NCBI GenBank assembly: GCA_002946415.1
Contig: NJPS01000076.1
Span: 1,426,001-1,490,000 of the forward strand
Direction: 5' to 3'
Length of the DNA: 64,000 bases
DNA from: Rutstroemia sp. NJR-2017a BVV2
Lineage: Eukaryota > Ascomycota > Leotiomycetes > Helotiales > Rutstroemiaceae
Program-made: the position numbers and the translations under genes
The notes under the pieces: model-generated
What the model saw: the letters and a program-made list of their open reading frames with translations, nothing else
Told to the model about the DNA's origin: nothing
The model's database searches: none
Shown: positions 26,853 to 38,534 of the stretch, in pieces
Position numbering within the stretch: the stretch's first letter is position 1
Layout of the letters: each line of letters begins with the position of its first letter

Positions 26853-27326
26853 TTTGATAATGAAAAATAAGACTGGATTTTAATAATGTTCGTCAATGGT
26901 CGTAGGATCTGAAGGTGTTTTGTAAGGTGGTAAAGATTGAGAGACACTTTTGTTTCCTTGAACCCCATTGAAAACGAGTGATCCCAGTGATTAAAGACAA
27001 GACCGGATATAACTCGAAATGTACCAGGATGTTTCCTAGGAAAGCAAGATTACAACCCTATTGAGCTAGTCGTAGGTCTTTGGCTATTCATACTACTTCC
27101 TAATCCGCTGAACATTTGGATATCATCGATACAGTGGTCTTTGCTACTTACTACTCACCGGCTACACATATACCACACCCACAGGTCATACTAGCCTTTA
27201 CTTCAAAACTTTCTAGACTCTTCCAATCGACCACATTCGTCTGCATATCAACCTCATCTCTACATCACCATCTCGCAACCGCTCTTACCCTCTCCTCTCT
27301 TCGTACCAAGCGAACAAGCACCAACC
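26853..27326. other. Short intergenic region
   Basis: Holds the promoter of the small gene on the minus strand and the 3' flank of N-myristoyltransferase. Nothing else is seen. Confidence 0.5.
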
Positions 27327-29121
27327 TTACAGCATAACAACACCCATCCCACTCCCTCCCTCATGAATCCTATTCAACCTATCCACACCACCCGCAATCG
27401 GGTTCGCGTTATAGTTATAAAGATAGAAATGCAGTTGTCCATCTCCGGCGCCAAACTTCTGCTGTTCCAAGAACAGATTATTATCCAGTAATGTCAATGC
27501 ATTGAAGACGTCGAAATTGAAGCGCTTAGCAAGGATTAAGGCATCATTCATAAGAGCATTGAGACGCGCACCGAGCTCGTCACGAGATTTGATGGGCGCA
27601 AGACCAAGGGTTGATGCGTAGTAGTAGAGGTAGGCGGCGCGGACGTTGCTGTGTTTGGTGTTGTTGATGACGCTGGATTCGAGACAGTAGAAGGAGAAGA
27701 AATCGGTTATGGCTTTGGTGGTTGGATCCTGGAATGGTGTTAGTTATGAAAAGTTATGAACATTAGGTGGGCTTACTTCAACAACATAGCACCAAATGAC
27801 CTGTTCGGAAGATTTGTCGGTTTTGCTAAGCAGCCAATGGTCCACCTCTTCACGTGTGAATACCGGAGCCATATCGAACCTGGATAGGTACTTATTCAAA
27901 AGTTCTAAGACCGCATCAATATCCTTGGCTTCCATTGGCCGTAATCCCTTGGTGGATGTATTGGTCGGTAGAGCATATTTGCGAATCTGCCATTCCGGTC
28001 TGCTGTTGGGTGGAAGTGGACTAAATTTGACTTCATACAACTTTTTCCAGTCCAGAGATCTGTGGTAGTATCTGCAAGTACTGATTGGCTTAGGTAATAC
28101 AATACCAGCAGTGTAGATTGCTTGCCAAGTGCCTTCAAGATAACATCTGCGTGTGATCTCCTTGATGAGGACTGGCGCCAACCTTTTGGATCGAAGTTTC
28201 TTGTGAATACAAAGGAAGTTAACTTCGGACGCGTGAAGCACCTTCTGTCGTACTCGAAGTGAAATGGGTATGGCTGATATGAAAGCTACTAATTTTTTAG
28301 ATGCGGAAGCGCGAACGCCAACATGCCATTCTTTGCTCCAGCCTGGGGATAGAAGTGCCCTAAATTTGTCAGAAGAATTGTGAGGACAGAGAGCTTATGA
28401 CTTACCATCTGAGGAATGATTTCGAGTAATTGAACCTAAACATAGCTTCATCATCCTCGACATAATGACCATACAACAAGTCAAACACCTCCTGCAAAAT
28501 ATCATCGCTCGTCATATCCATAGTAACCCATTCGAATCCATCCACCAATGGACCAGGCTCCTTGGGTACTTGTTCCGGATCCACAATTTTGAAAGGCCCT
28601 TCCTCAATGACTTTCGAGCTCTCTCCAAATTTAGGCACAGGCTGAGTCTGCCAGAACTTGTATGCACCCATCTCCTTAACATTCTTCCCGCTCGACGCCA
28701 ATCCCGTCATGATATCTTCCAAGTTGAGCTTTCGCACAGCTTCCGCAGCCTGTTTTCCAGAAAGGTCTCCATCTGCGGCGCCAATTTGTTGAGCGAGAGC
28801 AGGGTTCAATGCGAGAAGTTGTTGCACTTGGGATTTGCTGAGACCGGCGACGGCTTTGGCTAGATCATCTTTTGTGGTATCTTCGCTTGATCCGCTCGCT
28901 CCTCCTAAAGCTGTCTTGATCTTCTTGCGCTTAGACTTCTTTTTCTTCCCTGTAGCTTTCGAGCCCGATGTACCTTCTTCGGGTTTGCTTTCTTCATGGT
29001 CGTCTTCGTTTTCGTTCTCATTCTCAGACTCAACTTGCGCTTGGGTTGAAGGATTCTCTGGCGCAGTTTCGGTAGAAACTTCTTTTCCTTTCGGTTCGGC
29101 ACTGCTAGTATTATCGGCCAT
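27327..29121 (-). CDS. Glycylpeptide N-tetradecanoyltransferase (N-myristoyltransferase, EC 2.3.1.97)
   Basis: Exons in transcript order are 29121-28406, 28359-27777 and 27728-27327. The introns are 46 and 48 nt and the product is 566 aa. The enzyme transfers myristate from myristoyl-CoA to the N-terminal glycine of proteins after methionine removal; it is cytosolic and ribosome-associated. The first ~110 residues are acidic with a polybasic block ([12 protein letters not shown]), typical of NMT N-terminal extensions that aid ribosome binding. The catalytic part follows, with [51 protein letters not shown], the [19 protein letters not shown] segment and the C-terminal GVVML, whose terminal carboxylate acts as the catalytic base in this family. 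ATG 29121 is used because the upstream extension of the frame lacks an ATG. Confidence 0.96.
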
Positions 29122-29835
29122 GATGTCGTTAGCTATTGTTGGTGTTGTAGCAATACTCTCGTTTGGACTTCGTGTTCTCGCGTTCTCCCGAGTCCTGGTT
29201 TTTGGAGGGGTTGTAAAAGGAAATCCTGATTGGCGAAATGGCAAGTTGAAAGGTGGGCGAGGCCGGCGCTAGGGAAGCAGGGTAATTACTCCGTTTGGGA
29301 AAGTGGCAGACCTCTTTGAGCCTCAGGTATAAATATGTGTATGCTCATCGCCTGATGATCGAATTGAATTGAAACATTCTCTACGTTGCGTACGCCAAAC
29401 CATTTATATCCCGCTGTACGGAGCCATCACAAGCTCAGTATGAGAAACATTACCACATCGACATGCTATTGAGTTATCTGGCCTTCAGCGTTTGCATTCT
29501 TTCAAGGATAGGAACAGTGTAGAAGTACCATTTCAACACACTGCAATCCAAAGAGCAAGCAGCCAAAACCCGCTATTGCTGCCTGTAACTTAGTATGGTG
29601 ATTTTACTCCCATGTGTTTAATCCCTATAATTCGGAAGCTCGTTACAAGCTGTTTCAAAGCTCTCACGCGGCGAGTCACTGTAACTGCAATTAGAAGCGC
29701 ATTGATGCATAGATAGCTTGATGTAGTTATTCAAGCTATCTGTCTTTCCGTGAAATCCCCAACGACTGAAAGCTGTCCAGAACCAGGCTCATCCCATCCT
29801 ACAAACATCTCGATTCTGACCAAACTCAATCAGAT
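29122..29835. other. Intergenic region upstream of N-myristoyltransferase
   Basis: Promoter and leader of N-myristoyltransferase and 3' flank of the CinA-type gene. No further gene is seen. Confidence 0.5.
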
Positions 29836-30420
29836 CTACACCACCTCTTCCCCACGCTCATTTCTCCCCAAAATCTCCCCCCTCAACCTCCCCAACGCCT
29901 CCAACACCGTCCTCTCCCTAACCTCCTCCCTCCCCCCCTCAAAAAGAAACGGTCCCCACGCCCTCCTCCCCCCCTTCCATGCAACCCCCACATACACCGT
30001 CCCCACCGGTTTCCCATCCTGCATTGCCGGACCCGCCACCCCCGTCGTACTAACTCCCCACGTTGTTTCCTCCCCCTCCCCTCTCCCCAAACTCGTCGCC
30101 CCCCTCACCCCCTCCGCCATCTGCGCCGCCACCTCCGCATTAACCACGCCCTCCCTCGCAATCAGCTCCTTATCAACATTCAGCAGTGTCTCCTTAAGCG
30201 CCGTAGCATACGACACGATTCCCCCATGGAACGCAGCGCTGGACCCAGGAACCGCGGTCAGAGCTGCCATGAGGGAGCCGCCGGTGAGGGATTCGGCTAC
30301 GGCGAGGGTGGAGGAGCGGGAGGAGAGCAGGTGGATGAGGGATGTGCTGAGGGAGAGGAGGGATTCGGATTCTGTGGTAGAGAGGGGAGTGGTGTAGGTG
30401 TTGGGGATGCTGGAAGTCAT
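29836..30420 (-). CDS. CinA C-terminal domain protein (PncC-type nicotinamide-nucleotide amidase)
   Basis: A single exon of 194 aa starts at ATG 30420. It is a stand-alone CinA C-terminal domain. Bacterial relatives (PncC) hydrolyse nicotinamide mononucleotide to nicotinate mononucleotide in pyridine-nucleotide salvage. The diagnostic AESLTGGSLMAALTAVPGSS motif is at about 43-62, followed by FHGGIVSYATALKETLL, EGVVNAEVAAQMAEG and the TTGVAGP motif. The first 30 residues are Ser/Thr-rich. The N-terminal MoCF-like half of full bacterial CinA is absent, as in PncC-type proteins. No intron, signal peptide or membrane segment is seen. The coding strand is GC-rich compared with its flanks. Fungal copies of this family are known; function in fungi is inference. 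Confidence 0.9.
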   Translation of the reverse strand: MTSSIPNTYTTPLSTTESESLLSLSTSLIHLLSSRSSTLAVAESLTGGSLMAALTAVPGSSAAFHGGIVSYATALKETLLNVDKELIAREGVVNAEVAAQMAEGVRGATSLGRGEGEETTWGVSTTGVAGPAMQDGKPVGTVYVGVAWKGGRRAWGPFLFEGGREEVRERTVLEALGRLRGEILGRNERGEEVV

Positions 30421-31369
30421 TGTTGCGGTTGGGGTTATTGGTGAGATGATGTGCAGAGTGGGAAGTAAAGGATGGAATGTCCTGGCGAGAGATACATGCT
30501 GTAGACTTACTTATTTATATAGGAGACGAACAGGACAGATTCAAAGTAGTCGGGAGTCGAAAGTATGACGACCTGAACTATGTTACGTGAAAAGCGTCGA
30601 TGCTGACTGACTTCATACCTGTCTTTACAAAAATCACCAACTGTTGGTACGTATCAGGTCATGTGTCACCTTGCCCACGTTCTTATAAGTGGCCAAAATG
30701 ATTGTGATGATGCATGATGATTCTCATTCTAGGTGGGCATCATAGCCCTTATTAAGTGCACCTTAAATGGCGCAATGCCGTAGACTAATTACAAATGCCA
30801 TTCACTTGAAAGTGGTGGAGATTGCACCCAACACGAGTGAATGTGCTTTGCCGTTCGTCCCAACACTAACTTATCATTGTGCAGAGGGCTCCATGGCAGA
30901 AAGGTGGGCTCCGCGGTAGGAGCACGAGAAGTTTTCCCCATAGTTCTATGTCAATTTGTATGTGCTTGTGGAATATTTGCGGTGGTAAGCTCAGGATAAA
31001 CTTTGAACGGCCTACTAGAACTCAGCCTTGCTGGGTGAAAGCGCTCACCTAGTTACAGTCGGTGAGATAGTGCACTCACACATTATCGCCTAGAGCACCG
31101 TGGTGCCCCGAGGGTAAGCAATCGGTGTGTTCATTTGGTGAGTGAGTCAGAGGGATAGAATGGATGCCTAGTTCCCATCATTGTCATGCCCTAACGTTAA
31201 CTGCGCATCAGCGATTATCCATTTTCTAATATTTAATTCTGTGTTGCGATACTGTACAGATGAATCTGAAATCTATGTCCTTGATGTCTAGTCTCTATAT
31301 ACCAATACCACTTCTATACAATCGTTCGGTGTAGGAAAATCTAAATTGCACAAATTCTAGATTATCCCA
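30421..31369. other. Intergenic region
   Basis: About 950 bp between the CinA-type gene (minus strand) and the 3' end of the ABHD12-like gene. No coding or RNA gene is supported. Confidence 0.5.
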
Positions 31370-32829
31370 CTACGGTAAAACTCCCCCATTGTCAAAGCCA
31401 AATGCCTTGTATACTGCTAGTGAAAGCGGTGCAAATGTGAGGACGCGGCTATGCCCTAATTGACGATTAATATGTTGGACCTCAATCAACAAATTTCTGG
31501 TTTACACTTACCACCATGACCCACGATTTCTTGCCTGATAATCTTATCCTGACCAGTTTTCCACGTGGATACAAAAGCACCATCACCCATATCAATCGTT
31601 CTTCGAGCTTTCATTTTCTCGAATAATTCCATATCCATACCACCGTCCATGGTAGCATTAGCAGCTGCTGCAAACAGCCCCTGCGAATGATACCATGGGA
31701 TCTCATAATCGTCCAGAGCATGAATGATGAACAATCGAACCCGTTTGCTAATTCGTACAAAATTTGCGATCCGTGTTGTCGACGGCCACTTGTCTACCAC
31801 ATAGCTGATAAACAGCTTTTGGAATCGGGGATATGGTCGGAGTGGTGATAAAATTGGTATCCACCCAGCGATAGAATAGCTTGTGAGCAAGTTCGTCATA
31901 TCAGTGAAACCAGCTACGAGAATAACTCCTGCAAACTCGGTTCCTTGTTCGGCGAACCGTTCAGCAACTGCAGTGGCGACGCCTGTCCCTAAACTTTGGC
32001 CTAGGATGATGATTCGGTCGGAAGGGACTTGAGCAGTTTTCATCGCCCAGTTCAGCGCGGCCATACCGTCTGTAATTAGGCCCTCTTCCGTGGGAGAGCC
32101 GGTTGAACGACCATATCCTCGATAGTCAATGGCTAAGATGTGGATATTGGAGGTACTGCCGTCGGACATTGCCCGATATGAGTATGATCTTTCACCTTGA
32201 GCCACTGATCCGAAAGTCTGTTTATAATCAGCTTACAAACTCGTAGGAAGTAGGGAAAATTCGTTGGCCATACTCCATGGACTAAAAGTCGTTAGCATAT
32301 GATAGGCCAGGTAGCTGAATGAATTCTCACAATTTACGATAAGTCGAGCTTCGGGATCATTTCGAAGTAAGCTGAATCCTTTCGTAAGGGTAATGTCATC
32401 AACAAAACCAGGTGATCTCTTCAATATCTCTGGTTCATGCTCGGCATAGAGGCCTATAGGTATCACGTGCCAAGCATAGAGAACCTCTCCGTCTGGAGTG
32501 CTGATATTGAAGGGAGAAACCTGGTTTTCTGAAGAGCGATTAGATTTGTTCAGATGCGAGGGGCTGACGGCAATGACTAACTGGCGAAGCCAAAGTTCTC
32601 TGGCATGTCTAAATCTGCACACCAAGCATGAGGAGGATGCAATTTATGCACATACATTACACTAGCAAATCGTGTGAGCAAACCGAATGTGGATATCACC
32701 AGAATGACAGATCACTTACTGTCGTTGGAGCCATGGATTTGTCAAGGCCAGTAAGGCTAGAAGATAAAAAGAAACGCCCAAGAAAATAGACCAATATGCC
32801 TTCTTGAATATGGGCGCAAGAGGAGGCAT
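31370..32829 (-). CDS. ABHD12-like alpha/beta hydrolase, membrane-anchored
   Basis: Exons in transcript order are 32829-32720, 32661-32582, 32528-32331, 32281-32274, 32217-31512 and 31455-31370. All introns are 49-58 nt GT-AG and the frame closes at 395 aa. The product is a probable lysophospholipid or monoacylglycerol lipase of the ABHD12 family, held in a membrane by one N-terminal helix (FLGVSFYLLALLALT). After the helix come NQVSPFNISTPDGEVLYAWH, the oxyanion-hole His-Gly encoded by an 8-nt exon, IDYRGYGRSTG, the nucleophile in GQSLGTG, Asp in HALDDYEIPW and the catalytic His in VGHGGHSR. Without the micro-exon the frame breaks. The start is uncertain: the frame continues upstream to an acceptor near 32893, so an additional 5' exon may add residues before the Met used here. 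Confidence 0.9.
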
Positions 32830-33653
32830 GATATGGACAGGTAGAAGATACACCCCTAGTATGCGAGAGACCAGTAACACCCGGACAAAAGCTAGAAGTT
32901 AGATTGAGTAGGAAAAATCTAAAAGAATCAGAACATGGTCATGCTTATTCTGCTTAAAGTAGAAAATATGAAACTATAAGGAATATCTTGAGTTTGGGCA
33001 AGAAAAGAACCCAAACAACAAACGATAGGAGTAGGTAGGAGACGAGACGGAGCCGCGCGGATAGGAAGTTGATTGTTGGATAGACTTCTCCAAGATGTAA
33101 GCTCGGCGGGAAAGAGGGAAAAGTAGGCCGAAGTCATTGGATCAAAGTTTATATCATTTTCCTACAAAATATCTACAGCGAATGGCCTTTCTTCTCTTTC
33201 CTCCCCTCTCCCTCTCTCGTAGTACGAATGTAGAGGAATTTTGGCTGGTAGGGTAACTCACTTCCTCACTCGACCAAAAAGCAAAGCGCTCTTAGAATTT
33301 CTTCAGCCGCAAGCCTTCTCTGGTTCTCTTCTCAGTTTTTCCAGATTACACCATACAACTCCATGGTGCGCACACTACTCATCGACCAGTTTTACAAGAA
33401 ACGAAATACCAAGTCGCTGAAGCTGGAACCGTTGCAGAACCGCACTGAGCGCTCGTTACTCGGTTGTCGACGAAGAAAGACAAAGACCCGAGTTTTGATG
33501 GTCTTCTTAACTTATATCTCCTTCATCTCGCTGCACCTTCGGCCTGATTTAATTAATTTCCACACACCAAAATTCGCGACGCGTTAAGGAAAGATCACCA
33601 TTTCAAATATTTCGAATTGGAAATTTCCAAGCTACTTGAATTAATCAGAAAAG
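32830..33653. other. Divergent promoter region (ABHD12-like / SWC3)
   Basis: The genes on either side point away from each other, so this 0.8 kb should hold both promoters and leaders. A minus-strand open frame at 32928-33137 could be a 5' exon of the hydrolase, but no splice joining it in frame was found. Confidence 0.45.
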
Positions 33654-35399
33654 ATGGAAAGAAAAAGAAAACTACCGGCGAGAGGGTCTCGCTCAGAGCC
33701 TGCGAACAAAAAGCGAAACTCGACACCTCCAGAAAGAACACCAGCTCCATCTGCTGCACCTACTCCACCACCACAACCGCCACCTGTTGTTGAAAATCCC
33801 CTGCCTAAATCTATAACTGCTGGAGCTCCATTGCCTACACTCAAGGAATCCCAACCAGAAAATCTCTCTTCAAAAGAATTCCAGACAATATCTGAGAGGT
33901 AAGTAGCTGTGCGGCCTATTTGCTCCGGTACCAGAGCTAATACATCACTATGCAGTGGAGTGCTTGTAGAATCACTGCAAAGATCACGACAGAAATGGGT
34001 CAGCGAAGGCATATTCGAGAAGTATTGGACGAAGCCGACGAAGAAGAAAGGTCAGCCCTCTGAACCGCCTAATAATCCGGGGAAAGATACCATGACGAAG
34101 CTTGGGACGTGTACCATTACGATCGAACCTCATATATTCGATGCTACGATGTATGCTATAAAAGAGCCGAAATCAGCTATTCCACCTCAACAGCAAATGT
34201 ATCGTCCAATTATCCAATATGGTCCCCCCAATGGAGTTATGCCCCCTCCTGCTCCAATACCAGCTCCAGCGCCAGCGCCAGTACAACAAAAACCAATTCC
34301 GATTGCACAACCACTTAATACTCCTGCGCCACATCCACCGACAAGTACTGCTCCTCCACCTCCTAATTCCGCCGGCCCAAATCGTGCCCCAATCAATGGC
34401 CAGCCGACTCACCCTCCAAACACTGCGAATCCGGCTCAACCCCCCATGGCCGCACCACCTGCTCAACCAGTAGCAAATAGAAGTACAGATCCTGTCATTC
34501 AAATGTTGGCAGAGAGGGCAGCGACAGATGCGGATTTGAAGGCTCTAATGAGGATTGTGGCAAATGGAGAAGCATCTGCGGTGGAATTGAAAAAATTCCA
34601 AAATCACATTGACGAATTAACGCAATTATTAAGAACGCGACAAGCTGGAGTACATCCTCCCCCGAACTCGACACATCCTCCACCACCACCTCCTACGGCA
34701 CAAACCAATGGTCAAATAAAATCAGAACCTGTTTCGAATCCGTCCCCATCCACAATCAAAACACTTCCCACTCCTACGCCTACACCCACACCTTCCTACC
34801 CCCCACCACAACCCCAAGCTTTGCGCTCTAAAGGCCCGGTCGCGCCTCCGAAACCCGATATCTCAGGTATTGTTTTCGAATTCGCAGGCGGAAATGGCGA
34901 CCGATTCCTTTTTCCCAAATACAGTATCCTCGACTATCTTCCCAACGGCCAAGTCATCGCGTCATTCCTTATTGTCCGAAAAGGCAGCGCAAGCGACTCC
35001 CCAACCTACGACCCGCAACTAGATTACTACCAACCAGTCACCATCCGCCTCTACACACATCAAGGCAAGCAACTCGAATCCCTACAAAAAGTGGTTGCGC
35101 CCGCGGAAGAGGTGAGGAGGTATATGGATGATGTTATGGATAATATGACCAGGGCGGAATACGTACTCTTGGCAATGCGACTGCCCAAAGACACAGAAGC
35201 AACGACGTCAGATAAGGAAGACGAGGTTGTGAAGACGGAGAAACCAGATGGAGTTTCGAATCAGGTGTTATGGCAAACGACAAATCCACCACCAGCACCT
35301 ACATCTGCTCCACAGGCGGCCATGAAGTTACAGAGATTGCTGACGGAGGATGAGAAATATCAAACTTTCATTACAAAAGTTGCTTCGCCTGCTGCCTGA
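33654..35399 (+). CDS. SWR1-complex subunit Swc3-like protein
   Basis: Two exons, 33654-33898 and 33956-35399 (57-nt intron), give 562 aa. Swc3 is a subunit of the nuclear SWR1 remodeller that exchanges H2A for H2A.Z. The N-terminus is basic with candidate nuclear localisation residues (MERKRKLPARG, NKKRNSTPP). Next comes the conserved Swc3 domain (about 55-160), including LPKSITAGAPLPTLKESQPE, SGVLVESLQRSRQKW, FEKYWTKPTKKKG and MTKLGTCTITIEPHIFDA. The middle is Pro/Ala/Gln-rich low complexity with no predicted fold. The C-terminal third, from about residue 395, contains a second ordered block (FEFAGGNGDRFLFPKYSILDYL). The assignment rests on recognition of the N-terminal domain in fungal homologues; the C-terminal function is unknown. 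Confidence 0.78.
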
Positions 35400-36177
35400 T
35401 TTGAGCGTTGAGTCCGACTTCGGGTTTGGGAAAAATATTAATTGCGAAATAGCGTTGAACATGATTGGAATAAAGTTGAAGGGGACCGATATAGCAGCGT
35501 TGAAACAAGCAGGGAGAGAGGAGACTAGGAAATAAGGGAGGGACAAGAGAACAGCGAGGAATCTTTCATTTGTTTTTTGTATTACTATTCTTCTTCTTCT
35601 ACTACTTCTAAAACCACTGTGGAAAATACCTACAAACAATCATACCCGGCAGGCCGAATGGGACGGATTGAGGAGGGGTTAGGGTGGGACGGGCGCAACA
35701 AAGGGAAATGGAAATACGAACGACCTTAGGGCTGGGAGGGGGGAGGGACTTTTATAAATACATAACTTCTAAAATGAGAGTGGAGAATGGGAATAGGATT
35801 TGGTAAGTTGGGTGTGGGAGCTAAAAGGCGTTGTTTTCTTTCTTTTTCGGTAATTCTCTTTTTTTGTGGTGGGAGGATATGGATCTTGAGCTTTCTTTTG
35901 GTTGGACTGTCTGTATGAGATGGGATGGGGGGTTGTCAGGTTTCTGAGTGAGTGGATGGATTGATGGGTGGATGGGTGGATGGATAAATGGATGTAGAAA
36001 GGGAGGAAAAAAGTAGAGAGATGGAACATCTTCTATCGATGTTGTGTGTGTTGTGTTATTCATATATCCTTGGGAATAATTCATCTATCTATCTATCTAT
36101 TTATCCATCTAACAATCTATACATCCATGGAATATTCTATCCCATCCCTTCCCTTCCCCTCCCTCCAACCCACCCAC
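35400..36177. other. Convergent intergenic region with simple repeats
   Basis: This is the 3' flank of both neighbours. It carries GGAT/GGGT-type low-complexity sequence at about 35945-35990 and an ATCT microsatellite at 36083-36100. No gene is seen. Confidence 0.55.
36083..36100 (+). repeat. ATCT tetranucleotide microsatellite
   Basis: Four perfect ATCT units plus AT, followed by degenerate copies. It lies just beyond the stop codon of the minus-strand hydrolase, probably within its 3' UTR. Confidence 0.8.
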
Positions 36178-37945
36178 CTACTTCTTCCCCTGCCACGTCC
36201 CCCACAACTTCTCCATCCGCTCCCGAAACCACTCCTCCTCCTGAATCGGCACCGCATGCCCCACCCCCTCTCTCACCTCCCTACTCCCCACCCACTCCTG
36301 GCCCCCCAACCCCAGCCCCGCAATCAGCTTCTCCCCATGCGGAAAACTAATCAGCCGGTCCTCAGTCCCATGGATCACCAGAATCCGCCCACGCCCCACC
36401 CCCTCCGCCATCTCCCGCAGCTGCCCAAAGCTCTTGTAATGCCACCCCGCGGCCACCGCCTGCAGCATGAAGCCTGTGCGTTTGAAGACTGTGGGGTCGA
36501 GGCGTTTCGTCAACTCGGTTGCGGCGAACCGCTCGTAGTTGGTGTGGAAACGCAGGTAGGGGAAGGGGTGCGTGGGAGGTGGGAGCACGTTGGGCGTGCT
36601 GGGGAGGGGGAGAGCGGTGGTGTCCGGGAGGGAGAGCCAGGGGGAGGGGAAGAGGGAGAGGGAGGCATCGAGGACGGAGCGGGAGAGAGGTTTGGGGATG
36701 AACATTTGCAGGCGCGTGAGGAGGTTTTCGAAGAAGGTGGTGGTGTTTTCGATGAGGGCGGCGGTGGAGAGGAGGGTGAGGGTGGAGATGCGGGTGGGGG
36801 TTGCGTAGGCCTGGAGAGGGTGTTAGGGTGGTGGTTTTGGAGAGGGAGAGGGTGGGAGAGTGAGGGAGGGATGGGTGGTATTGAGGGTGGTATTGAGCGT
36901 TTGAGCAGGGACCAAATGAGGAGGAGAGGTGCGGAATGGTATGGAAAGAAAGGGGATAGAAAGGAATGGATATACGTACGAGTTCTTGGGCAATCATACC
37001 ACCCATGCTGACACCTACGACGTGGAGTTGTCGATCTTCTGTCCATCCGAGGTTATCAAGGAGTTCAAGACAATCTTTGGCCATCTCAGAAGTAGAGTAG
37101 CGGAGGAAAGGTGTATCGGATCCTCCCATGCCTAGATTTGAAGTTAGTGGTGAGAAGGATGTTATTGAAGATCAGTTATTAGAAGTTGAGTTGCGATATG
37201 AGAGCGGAGTATAGTGATAGATTCTGGGAGACATATACGAAGAGTGAACGATGAAAGGAAGTCATGAAGAAACCCGTACCTCGATTGTCAAATATCAGAC
37301 AAGAGTACTTGTCGCCGTGTTCGTGACCGAAATACAATGTTTGTCGTTGCCATGTTGACTGCTGGCTGTTAGAACACTTTTGCGATATTCTTTATCCAGG
37401 AAGACATACCTTAATAGACCCTAGACCGACAATCCACTAAGAAGTCGAAGTGTTAGCATCAGTTCCGATGGTATTGCAGCACGTGATCGGATGGTGGCGC
37501 GAGAATTGAGGTCGTTCGAGCGACAACTTCAAATGGCAGGTATCATATCCGACAGAATCCCATGAACAGCATACATGCGGCCCAGGCCAGATCATCCTTC
37601 CTCAAACGCCGTCTCATCACCATGCACTTGCATCGTACCCAACTCCTCAAACCACATAAGCTCCTCTCCCAAACCCCTCCATCAAAAAATCACCAACTTA
37701 CCACAACCTTGATATCCCCAGTACCATGGACCTCCCAGTCGATATTAAACGGACCACCTCTTCCTTTCGCAACTGGCAACTTTCCGCTCTGCGTCGGAAC
37801 CAATCTCCATACTGTATCTGGATACGACTGGTGTGCTAAGATTTCTTCCACCGTCGGTCTCTTATCTTCGGGTGTTTCCCTTGGGTTTGATTGTGTTAGC
37901 TGGGAGGTCTTGTTACAAAGGAGAGAGTCGTGGTTGGTATTACAT
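36178..37945 (-). CDS. Alpha/beta-fold hydrolase
   Basis: Exons in transcript order are 37945-37944, 37879-37702, 37436-37410 (27 nt), 37358-37280, 37131-36980 and 36810-36178. Introns are GT-AG and the frame closes at 356 aa. The first coding exon carries only AT of the start codon; the third base comes from exon 2. The hydrolase fold is clear: [36 protein letters not shown] (oxyanion region), [13 protein letters not shown], the nucleophile elbow [11 protein letters not shown], Asp in [14 protein letters not shown] and the catalytic His in GVGHAVPIQ. Similar fungal proteins are annotated only as esterase/hydrolase; substrate is unknown. No signal peptide is seen. The last exon is very C-rich, which creates long antisense open frames. 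The start is the least certain part, since no in-frame ATG exists in the open frame upstream. Confidence 0.86.
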
Positions 37946-38534
37946 TTTTTGCCCCCTTTCAGAATACTGATTTGCTGATTTGTTTATTGTGCTCGACTGC
38001 GGGAGTGAAAGGAGGAAGAATAGACGGATATGATAGTGGGGTAGATGATTGAATAGATAGATAGTCAAACGCTGTGCTCAAATTCTGTTATACTGCTGTA
38101 ACTTTAGGGGAATCGAAATCGACCGTCGAATTTTCAGCTATTATCCGTGGTGATAAAGTTTTTCCATGTGTTGATCTTCTTCCGGCTGTTTTTTCAGATG
38201 ACGTTGATGTTGGCGCATAAAAACTTCGGATTTATATCAGCGATACCGAGGTTCCACGTGATGTAGTGACCCGGGTTTGAAGTTTTGTGATACTTGAGTT
38301 TGAAAACAGCAAAGCTTCTATTATGTATTTGCTCTCGAAACGATGTTATTAAGTAAAGACTAGTTGGATGGTTTGTCAATCGATTCATGGATATCTTTCT
38401 CGATGCAATCGGACTTTACTTCCAAAGACATGTATATACAAAATCCATCCAAGAGGGAATACTTCCTAGCTAGGACAGTGAACAGTTTCTGCGATACATT
38501 AAAAGCCAGATGATCATATCTCAGCGTCTTCGCT
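37946..38534. other. Intergenic region
   Basis: Leader and promoter of the hydrolase and the 3' flank of the DAO-type flavoprotein, both on the minus strand. No additional gene is seen. Confidence 0.5.

Noticed and set aside
36046..37011. Plus-strand open frame of 321 codons over the minus-strand hydrolase
   Set aside because: It is a shadow of the hydrolase's C-rich last exon and of an intron; repetitive Pro/Gly/Glu composition, while the opposite strand has a clear hydrolase fold.
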